Of a stretch of 64,000 nucleotides of DNA, positions 58,563-64,000 are shown in pieces. Below the pieces are notes generated by a model. That model did no database searches. It was not told where the DNA came from and worked only from the letters and a program-made list of their open reading frames with translations. The stretch spans positions 3,558,566 to 3,622,565 of the forward strand of contig NZ_CP100762.1 in the NCBI RefSeq assembly GCF_024296665.1, in the 5' to 3' direction. This DNA is from Salinilacihabitans rarus (GTDB taxonomy: Archaea; Halobacteriota; Halobacteria; Halobacteriales; Natrialbaceae). Numbering within the stretch: the first letter of the stretch is position 1; every line of letters starts with the position of its first letter. The position numbers and the translations under genes were made by a program.

Positions 58563-61250
58563 TCAGTCCGACGAGAGCAGCGCCGCCTCCGGCGGCTCGC
58601 CGCGTTCGAGCCGCGACCGGTTCGAGGTGGCGTCTTTCTCGACGCTGACGAGTTCGTCGGCCGCGCCGACCAGTTCCTCGTCGTGGCTGACGACGACGAT
58701 CTGTTCGACGCCCAGTTTGCGCATCGACTCGATCAGCGAGACGAGCTGGGTGACGTGCCCCGAGTCGAGGAACACCGTCGGCTCGTCCAAGATCAGCGGC
58801 GGCATCGGCGCGGTCCCCTCGACGCCCTCGGCCAGCAGCCGGTAGATCGCACACCGCAGGCTGAGGTTGAACAGCGCCCGCTCGCCGCCCGAGAGCTGTT
58901 CGGGCTCCAGGGGCTCGCCGTCTTTCTGGTAGACGGTCAGCCGGTAGTCGCCGTCGAGGTCGATCGAGGCGTAGGAGTCGTTGCGGTAGACCAGCTCGAA
59001 CGTCTCGTTGAGCAGCCGTTCGAGCGTCTCGACGTTGCGCTGGCGCAGCTCCGTCCGCAGGTCGCCGTAGGTCGCCTGCAGCGTCTCCGCTTCCTCGTAC
59101 AGCGACGCCAGCTTCTCGCGGCGGGCCTCGACCGCCGCCAGGCGCTCGCGAAGCTGTTCTAAGTCCTCGATCTTCTCCTCGACGCGGCCGATCCGCCCCT
59201 GGACGTCGTCCCGTCGGTCTTCGAGATCCGCGAGCTTCTCGTCGACCTTCTCGATGTAGCTCTCGGCGTTGCGCTTGTCCTCCCGCGCCGCCTCGACGCG
59301 CTCCTCGTCGAACTCCGACTCCAGTTCGCGTTTGCGCTCGCGCTTCGCCGAGAGCTGGTCCCGGCGTTCGTCGTTCATCGTCTTCCAGTCCGCACGGCGG
59401 TCCCGCAACGTCTCGATCTCCTCCGCGAGGTCGGCCCGCTCGTCGGCGATCTCGGCCAGCCGTCGCAGCGTTTCGACGGTCTCCCTGATCTCCGCGCGTT
59501 CGGTGTTTATCCGCCCGAGTTCGGCCCGCGTCTCGGCGACCTCGTCTTCGAGCGTGGCCACTCGCTCGCGTTTCGTCTCCGCCTCGCGCTCGTACTCCTC
59601 GGCCGAGTCCCGCAACTGGTCGCGCTTCTCGCGGCGCTCCGCGACCGTCTCGCGCTTTTCGGCGAGCAACTGCTCGACGCTGTCGCGATTCTCCGCGAGG
59701 CGGTCGACCCGCCGCTCGGCCTCGCGGAGGGCTTCGGCCCGTTCGATGCGCTCGTCGAGGGCGTCGCGCTCGCGTTCGAGTTCGTCCCGGCGGTCTTCGA
59801 GCGCGGCCAGTTCCTCGCGTTTCTCGTCTAGCACGTCGACGTGCGGCGAGTCGTCGACCGGCTGTCCACACTCCGGGCACTTGCCCTCGTCGAGCAGCGC
59901 TTCCCCGTCCTCGATCGCGTTCGTCGCGGCCTTGATGTCCGCCGTCACGTCGCCGAGGTCGTCGGCGAGGGCCTCGCGCTCGGCTTCGAGGGAGTCGAGG
60001 TGGGCCGCCGCCTCGCCGAACGCGACCGGGGCGTCGTCGAACCGCGATCGGGCGGTTTCGATCTCCGATTCGAGGTCCGCAAGTTTCGCCTCGCGGTCGT
60101 CGATCGTCTCCGCGTCCGCGTCGAGTTGCGCTTCGAGGTCGGCCGCCTCCGAGCGCGCCCGTTCGGCGTCCGCGTCGAGGTCGGCCGCCTCCTCGCGGAG
60201 GCGCTCGATCTCGCCGTTCTTCTCGGTGATCGCGACCCGGACGTCCTCGAGGTCGTCGCGGAGCGTCTCGTCCCGGTCGTCGAGGGCCTCGATCCGGTCG
60301 TCGACCGCCTCGCGGTCGGGGTCGTCTCCCAGTTCCGCGTCGACGGCCCCGAGTAACTCGCCGCGTTCGTCCGCCAGTTCCTCCCGTCGCGCCTCGCGCT
60401 CGCGGATCTCGTCTTTCGCGTCCTCGCGCTCGCGTTCGGTCTCGGTGATCTTCTCCCGAAGCGCGTCGATCTCGGACTCCAGCGTCTCGATTTCGGCCCG
60501 TGTCTCCTCGTGTCGTTCGAGGACGGTTTCGGCGGCCTCCAGCGTCGACCGGGCCTGCTCGCGCTGGTCCTCGAAGTGGTCGATCTCCCCCGACAGTTCG
60601 CGCTGGCGCGATTTCAGGTCGTTTAGCTGCTCGTGGAGGTTCTGCGCTTCTTTCTGCTCGATCTGCGATTCGAGGTTCTTCACCTCGCCGCGGACCTCCC
60701 GGAGGACGTCGTCGACGCCGAGGCGGGCGTCGCTGGCGCGCTCGCGGTAGTCCTCCAGCGCCCCCAACTGGAGGAGGTCGTCGATCATGTCCTGGCGCTC
60801 CCCCGGCGAGGCGTGGATGAGCTTGTTCACCTCGCCTTGCCGGACGTACGCGCAGTTGACGAACGCGTCGGCGTCCATCCGCAGGAGCGTCGCCACCTCG
60901 CGGCGGACGTCGCGGGCGCCCTCGATCGTTCCGCCGGCCCCCTCGAGGACGCACTTGGTGGTCGCCGCGCGGTCGCCCCGGAGTTTGAGGCGGCGCTCGA
61001 TGCGGTAGTCGGCCCCGTCGTGGGCGAACCACAGTTCGACCTCGCACTCCTCCTCGCCGGTCGTGATCACGTCGTCGAGGGTGCGGTCGTCGAGCGCCTT
61101 CGAGCCGTACAGCGCGAAGAAGACGGCCTCGAGCAGCGTCGACTTCCCGCTGCCGTTGACGCCGTGGACGACCGTGACGCCCCGGTCGAGCGAGAGGTCG
61201 GCGTCGCCGTAGCACTTGAAGTTCCGCAGGCGGACGCGCTGGACCCTCAC
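58563..61250 (-). CDS. rad50: Rad50 SMC-like ATPase of the Mre11-Rad50 complex
   Basis: The protein has 895 residues, beginning MRVQRVRLRNFKCYGD with a GTG start. It has an N-terminal ABC half with GVNGSGKST (Walker A), then long coiled coils from about 170 to 730. The zinc-hook KCPECGQP has Cys at 458 and 461, near the middle. The C-terminal half has LSGGERALFNLSLRCA (signature), LILDEPTVFLDS (Walker B) and VVSHDEELV. It tethers and unwinds DNA ends for double-strand break processing. The start overlaps the mre11 stop (GTGA at 61247-61250), so production is coupled. Confidence 0.96.
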   Translation of the reverse strand: MRVQRVRLRNFKCYGDADLSLDRGVTVVHGVNGSGKSTLLEAVFFALYGSKALDDRTLDDVITTGEEECEVELWFAHDGADYRIERRLKLRGDRAATTKCVLEGAGGTIEGARDVRREVATLLRMDADAFVNCAYVRQGEVNKLIHASPGERQDMIDDLLQLGALEDYRERASDARLGVDDVLREVRGEVKNLESQIEQKEAQNLHEQLNDLKSRQRELSGEIDHFEDQREQARSTLEAAETVLERHEETRAEIETLESEIDALREKITETEREREDAKDEIREREARREELADERGELLGAVDAELGDDPDREAVDDRIEALDDRDETLRDDLEDVRVAITEKNGEIERLREEAADLDADAERARSEAADLEAQLDADAETIDDREAKLADLESEIETARSRFDDAPVAFGEAAAHLDSLEAEREALADDLGDVTADIKAATNAIEDGEALLDEGKCPECGQPVDDSPHVDVLDEKREELAALEDRRDELERERDALDERIERAEALREAERRVDRLAENRDSVEQLLAEKRETVAERREKRDQLRDSAEEYEREAETKRERVATLEDEVAETRAELGRINTERAEIRETVETLRRLAEIADERADLAEEIETLRDRRADWKTMNDERRDQLSAKRERKRELESEFDEERVEAAREDKRNAESYIEKVDEKLADLEDRRDDVQGRIGRVEEKIEDLEQLRERLAAVEARREKLASLYEEAETLQATYGDLRTELRQRNVETLERLLNETFELVYRNDSYASIDLDGDYRLTVYQKDGEPLEPEQLSGGERALFNLSLRCAIYRLLAEGVEGTAPMPPLILDEPTVFLDSGHVTQLVSLIESMRKLGVEQIVVVSHDEELVGAADELVSVEKDATSNRSRLERGEPPEAALLSSD

Positions 61251-62596
61251 GCGAAATCACCCAGCGAGGCGTGGTCGTCGTCCTCGTCCGCGTCCGCGAG
61301 TTCGGTCGCCGCTTCGGCGTCGTCGGGGTCGGCGGCGTCGCCGCCGCTTCCGGGGTCGTCGGGTGCGTCGGCGTCGGCTCCGGCCTCGCCTTCCGCTTCC
61401 CCGCCGTCGCCCGCGACGGCGTCCGCGACCGTCGTCGCCTCGTCCGGCCCGCGGTCGGGGGCCGGCTCGAACGCCGCGCCGTCGTCCGCGAGGAACTCCC
61501 GGACCCGGCGCTCGACGGTCTCGCGGACGTTCGCGTCGGCGAGGTCGTCGTTTCTGACCGTGCGGTCGATCTCGCGGGCGGCGTCGCTCAGTCCGAGGTC
61601 GCGGAGTCGCTCGCGGACCGCGTCGTCCGGGTCGGCGAAGCTCACGGAGACCTCCTCGTCGGCGTCCTCGATCTCGCGGCGGTCGTTGACGCGGGCGACC
61701 AGCGCGCCGCGGTCGCTGGCGAACTCCTCGACCGCCGCCGGGGTGATCGGCCGGCCCTCGCCCTCGACGGTGACGATCACGACCGCGTCCGCGAGGTCGT
61801 ACTCCCCGACGCGCTCGCGGACGCGGTCGGTCCCCTCGCCGTCGGCGAGTTCCACGTCGACGAAGACGAACTCGCGGGTGTCCTCGACGGCCCGGCGACT
61901 GATCGCGACCGCGTCGCCGGCGGCCTCGTCGCCGAAGGAGACGATGTTGTAGCCGCGCTCCTCGCGCTCGTTCGCGCTCGTGCGCTCGGTCGACCCGCAG
62001 TAGGTGACCCACGTCCCGCGCACCTCGGCGGTGTCGGCGGCGTGGTTGTCGCCGAGCAACACCGCGTCGAAGTCGACGGTCGACGCCGCCAACAGCCGGT
62101 CGGTGTCCCAGTCGGCGTGGGCGAACGGCTCGAAGAGGCCGTGGCTCACGAGCGCGGCGTGGTCGGCCGCCTCGGGGACTGGGGCGAACTCGTAGGCGAG
62201 GTCCTCGCGGCGCGAGCGGGGGACGAAGTCCAGTCCGTAGAAGGCGACGTCGCCGACCACGCGCGGGTCGTCACCGAGTCGCTCGGCGAGGCCGAGGTCG
62301 GCGAAGAGGTCGAGCCACTGGGCGTCGCGTTTGCCCTCGTGGTTGCCGACGACGGCGAGGAAGGGGACGTCCGCGTCGGCGAGCGTCCGGAGCACCTCGA
62401 CGGTGCCCTGCAGGTCGCGCAGGCCGGGGCGACGGTCGTGGAAGAGGTCGCCGGCGTGGACCACCGCGTCGACGTCGTCGTCGACGGCGTCCTCGGCGAC
62501 CCGGCGAAACGCCTCGAGGAAGTCCCGTCGTCGCTCGGGCGCGTTGTACTGCCGGTATCCGATGTGGGTGTCGCCCGTGTGTATCACCCGCGTCAT
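61247..62596 (-). CDS. mre11: Mre11 DNA double-strand break repair nuclease
   Basis: The 449-residue protein has all five phosphoesterase motifs: HTGDTHIG, HAGDLFHD, VVGNHEGKRD, LVSHGLFEPF and LLGDNHAADT. They bind two Mn ions for 3'-5' exonuclease and endonuclease activity. A capping domain follows (about 230-330) and the last 70 residues are acidic and disordered. The gene is first in the mre11-rad50 operon; haloarchaea usually keep this order. Confidence 0.96.
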   Translation of the reverse strand: MTRVIHTGDTHIGYRQYNAPERRRDFLEAFRRVAEDAVDDDVDAVVHAGDLFHDRRPGLRDLQGTVEVLRTLADADVPFLAVVGNHEGKRDAQWLDLFADLGLAERLGDDPRVVGDVAFYGLDFVPRSRREDLAYEFAPVPEAADHAALVSHGLFEPFAHADWDTDRLLAASTVDFDAVLLGDNHAADTAEVRGTWVTYCGSTERTSANEREERGYNIVSFGDEAAGDAVAISRRAVEDTREFVFVDVELADGEGTDRVRERVGEYDLADAVVIVTVEGEGRPITPAAVEEFASDRGALVARVNDRREIEDADEEVSVSFADPDDAVRERLRDLGLSDAAREIDRTVRNDDLADANVRETVERRVREFLADDGAAFEPAPDRGPDEATTVADAVAGDGGEAEGEAGADADAPDDPGSGGDAADPDDAEAATELADADEDDDHASLGDFA

Positions 62597-62669
62597 TACC
62601 CCGTCGTTGGCGAGCGGGGCCTAAATGGATTCCGTGACCGAAGTGAAAGTATTCGCAACCGTCCCGTCG

Positions 62670-62683
62670 CTTCCGAACGGAAG
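62670..62683. promoter_or_regulatory. Palindrome CTTCCG-AA-CGGAAG upstream of the CofE-like gene
   Basis: Perfect 6-base arms lie just upstream of the TATA element. A wider pair GTCCC (62661-62665) and GGGAC (62683-62687) surrounds it. The position suits an activator or an upstream operator. Confidence 0.4.
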
Positions 62684-62698
62684 GGACTCGTCCTGAAG

Positions 62699-62708
62699 CT
62701 TATACGAA
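62699..62708 (+). promoter_or_regulatory. TATA box of the CofE-like gene
   Basis: CTTATACGAA-type sequence lies 21-30 bases before the ATG at 62729 and fixes a leaderless start. Confidence 0.55.
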
Positions 62709-62728
62709 CGGCGGAAAAAGAAGTACAC

Positions 62729-63583
62729 ATGGCCGAGTTAACGTTCCGTGGGCTGGACGTCGGCCTCGTCGAACCGGAGGACGATCTGGTGGCGAGAATC
62801 GCCGAGACGGCGGCCGACGAGTATCCGCTCCGAGACGGGGACGTCGTCGTTATCACGTCGAAAGTCGTCTCGATGGCCGAAGACCGCCTCGTCGCGGCCG
62901 ACGACGTGACGGTCACAGACCGGGACGAGCGCGTCGGCGACGTGACCGGCCTCGACCCGCGGGAGGTGGCGGTCATCTACGAGGAAAGCGACGTACTCGG
63001 GGCGATTCCGGTGGCCGACATCGGAAAGGAGTTGATCCTCGAACACGCTGCCGACCGCGAGGCGGCCATGGACGCGATCGAGAGAATGCCGTCCGCACTG
63101 GTGACCGATCGCGACGGGCGACTCTGTACGAACGCGGGCGTCGACTGGTCGAACTCCCCCGAGGGGATGATGACGCTTCTCCCCGAGAATCCCGACGGGA
63201 GCGCGAGACGAATCCGCGAGGGGCTGGAAGAGCGGACGGGGGCCGATCTGGCGGTCGTGCTCGCCGACTCCGAGATCACGGGTGCGGGGACGATGGACCT
63301 CGCCGTCGGCTGTTCCGGCATCGAAGCGATCGACAGTAACTTCGGGCGGACGGACGTCTACGGGGAACCCAAGATCGGCGGCATCGACCTGATAGCCGAC
63401 GAACTCACCGCGGGATCGGCGTTGTTACTGGGTCAGGCCGACGAACGCACGCCGGTCGTCGTCGTCCGCGGACTCGACTACGAGGACGGCGAAGGGGTCC
63501 CGAACTCCGGCGGATTGATCCGTCGGGGGCTTCGAAAGACGATTCAGTTGACGACCCGGCTGAAAGCCCGCGAGTGGTTCTAG
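62729..63583 (+). CDS. CofE-like (coenzyme F420-0:L-glutamate ligase family) protein, divergent
   Basis: The ATG at 62729 gives 284 residues. Family features are LRDGDVVVITSKVVSMAEDR, the TNAGVDWSNSPEG segment (conserved Asp of the metal site), LADSEITGAGTMDLAVGCSG, FGRTDVYGEPKI and VVVVRGLDYEDG. True CofE adds glutamates to F420-0. Here the N-G-R-x-x-x-R-x-G stretch that normally follows the second conserved Asp has changed to a shorter E-I-T-G-A-G, and about 30 extra residues are present overall. It is therefore a paralogue whose substrate may differ. Its codon use is less GC-rich than rad50/mre11. Confidence 0.75.
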   Translation: MAELTFRGLDVGLVEPEDDLVARIAETAADEYPLRDGDVVVITSKVVSMAEDRLVAADDVTVTDRDERVGDVTGLDPREVAVIYEESDVLGAIPVADIGKELILEHAADREAAMDAIERMPSALVTDRDGRLCTNAGVDWSNSPEGMMTLLPENPDGSARRIREGLEERTGADLAVVLADSEITGAGTMDLAVGCSGIEAIDSNFGRTDVYGEPKIGGIDLIADELTAGSALLLGQADERTPVVVVRGLDYEDGEGVPNSGGLIRRGLRKTIQLTTRLKAREWF

Positions 63584-63667
63584 GTAACCTCGCGAGCGGT
63601 TCGCGTTTTACGATCGCGCTCCCCGCGTCCCGCCGAGCAGAACGGAGCACCGCGACCCGATCGGCGG

Positions 63668-63937
63668 TCAGTCGTCGATCGCGAGGCTGTAGAGACGCTT
63701 GCGGGCGTCGGAAAACGAGAAGCGCGACTCGATGACGTTCTCCTCGTCGAGGCGGCTCAGGGCGTAGCGGACGGTGCGGGCGGGCAGCAGCGTCTCCTCG
63801 GCGATCTGTTGCTGGGTCATCGTGTCGTTGTACTCGAGGACCTTCGCGACGAGTTTCGCGCTCGGGGGGAGGTCCTTCACGTCGTCCCACGTCCCGCGGG
63901 CGGGGGTCTCCTGACGGAACGGCTCGGAAGTGCTCAT
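63668..63937 (-). CDS. Small winged-helix (MarR/TrmB-like) transcriptional regulator
   Basis: The start at 63937 (MSTSEPFRQETPARG) is supported by the TATA element at 63961-63973. The 89-residue product has WDDVKDLPPSAKLVAKVLEY, then the helix-turn-helix TQQQIAEETLLPARTVRYAL, and a wing with IESRFSFSDARKRLYSL. It is a single-domain DNA-binding protein of the type that is widespread in haloarchaea; its targets are unknown. It converges with the CofE-like gene. Confidence 0.85.
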   Translation of the reverse strand: MSTSEPFRQETPARGTWDDVKDLPPSAKLVAKVLEYNDTMTQQQIAEETLLPARTVRYALSRLDEENVIESRFSFSDARKRLYSLAIDD

Positions 63938-63960
63938 CGTAGGATGCCCCTTTTGCATAC

Positions 63961-63973
63961 AGGATAATAATAT
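63961..63973 (-). promoter_or_regulatory. TATA box of the winged-helix regulator gene
   Basis: The plus-strand bases GGATAATAATATT (AATATTATTATCC on the coding strand) lie 24-36 bases before the ATG at 63937. The window ends 27 bases further on. Confidence 0.65.
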
Positions 63974-64000
63974 TTGCTGTTCAAATCTATGCTTTGCAGT

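Noticed and set aside
59269..60750. Long Ser/Arg-rich plus-strand frame opposite rad50
   Set aside because: It is a mirror of the coiled-coil codons of rad50 (GAG/GAC read backwards) and has no motif.
1..64000. CRISPR arrays, insertion sequences, integrases and toxin-antitoxin pairs
   Set aside because: No regularly spaced repeats, no transposase or recombinase motifs and no recognisable toxin genes were seen in reading either strand.

Overview
The window is chromosomal DNA of an extremely halophilic archaeon (class Halobacteria). The evidence is: GC-rich DNA with strongly G/C-biased third codon positions; acidic predicted proteins; many genes with a TATA-like box about 22-35 bases before the start codon, as expected for leaderless mRNAs; an archaeal family B DNA polymerase; Mre11-Rad50; a TrmB-type sugar regulator; a HalOD1-type protein; and F420-linked enzymes. 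No insertion sequence, CRISPR array, rRNA or origin could be recognised. One tRNA gene (Gln, anticodon UUG) is present. The genus cannot be named from sequence reading alone.

Layout. 1-16.5 kb is central metabolism: a cut-off aldehyde dehydrogenase, a MaoC-type hydratase, two PH-like membrane proteins, an acyl-CoA carboxylase carboxyltransferase with an extra N-terminal domain, a Tat-exported serine protease, a gluconeogenic aldolase/fructose-bisphosphatase operon, 3-hydroxyacyl-CoA and acyl-CoA dehydrogenases, a squalene-synthase-type enzyme and a zinc/HEAT-like protein. 16.5-24.4 kb holds a PadR-like regulator, a membrane zincin, a cysteine-free uracil-DNA glycosylase, a CtaA-CtaB heme O synthase fusion, an aldo/keto reductase, a kinase-like phosphotransferase and an F420-dependent oxidoreductase.

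24.4-34.5 kb is a complete maltodextrin-type uptake and degradation locus. It has a binding protein and two permeases on the minus strand, a divergent ATPase, a divergent GH15/GH13 glucosidase pair, and a TrmB-family regulator that probably controls them. 34.5-40.6 kb has an ABC-2 exporter, an LVIVD-repeat Tat protein, a PNPOx-like protein, a Gfo/Idh oxidoreductase, a DUF420-like membrane protein and a HalOD1 protein.

40.6-46.2 kb differs from the rest. It is visibly less GC-rich and gene-poor, with an unknown 292-residue protein, a tandem UspA, a CNNM-CBS protein, a DedA-like protein and possible gene remnants. It ends at tRNA-Gln, next to which lies a 52-base hairpin bearing copies of both tRNA ends. 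This looks like an accessory segment, although no integrase is seen.

46.2-54.2 kb concerns metals and Fe-S clusters: a zinc ribbon behind a palindromic operator, a ferritin-like gene joined to a DtxR-type regulator through a 29-codon micro-ORF, a PQQ-propeller lipoprotein, an RHH protein and the sufC-sufB-sufD operon. 54.2-64 kb is replication and repair: family B polymerase, three small haloarchaeal genes, Rad50 and Mre11, then a divergent CofE-like protein and a small winged-helix regulator.

Most assignments rest on motifs read directly from the translations; no database search was run. Regulatory sites are pattern-based inferences.
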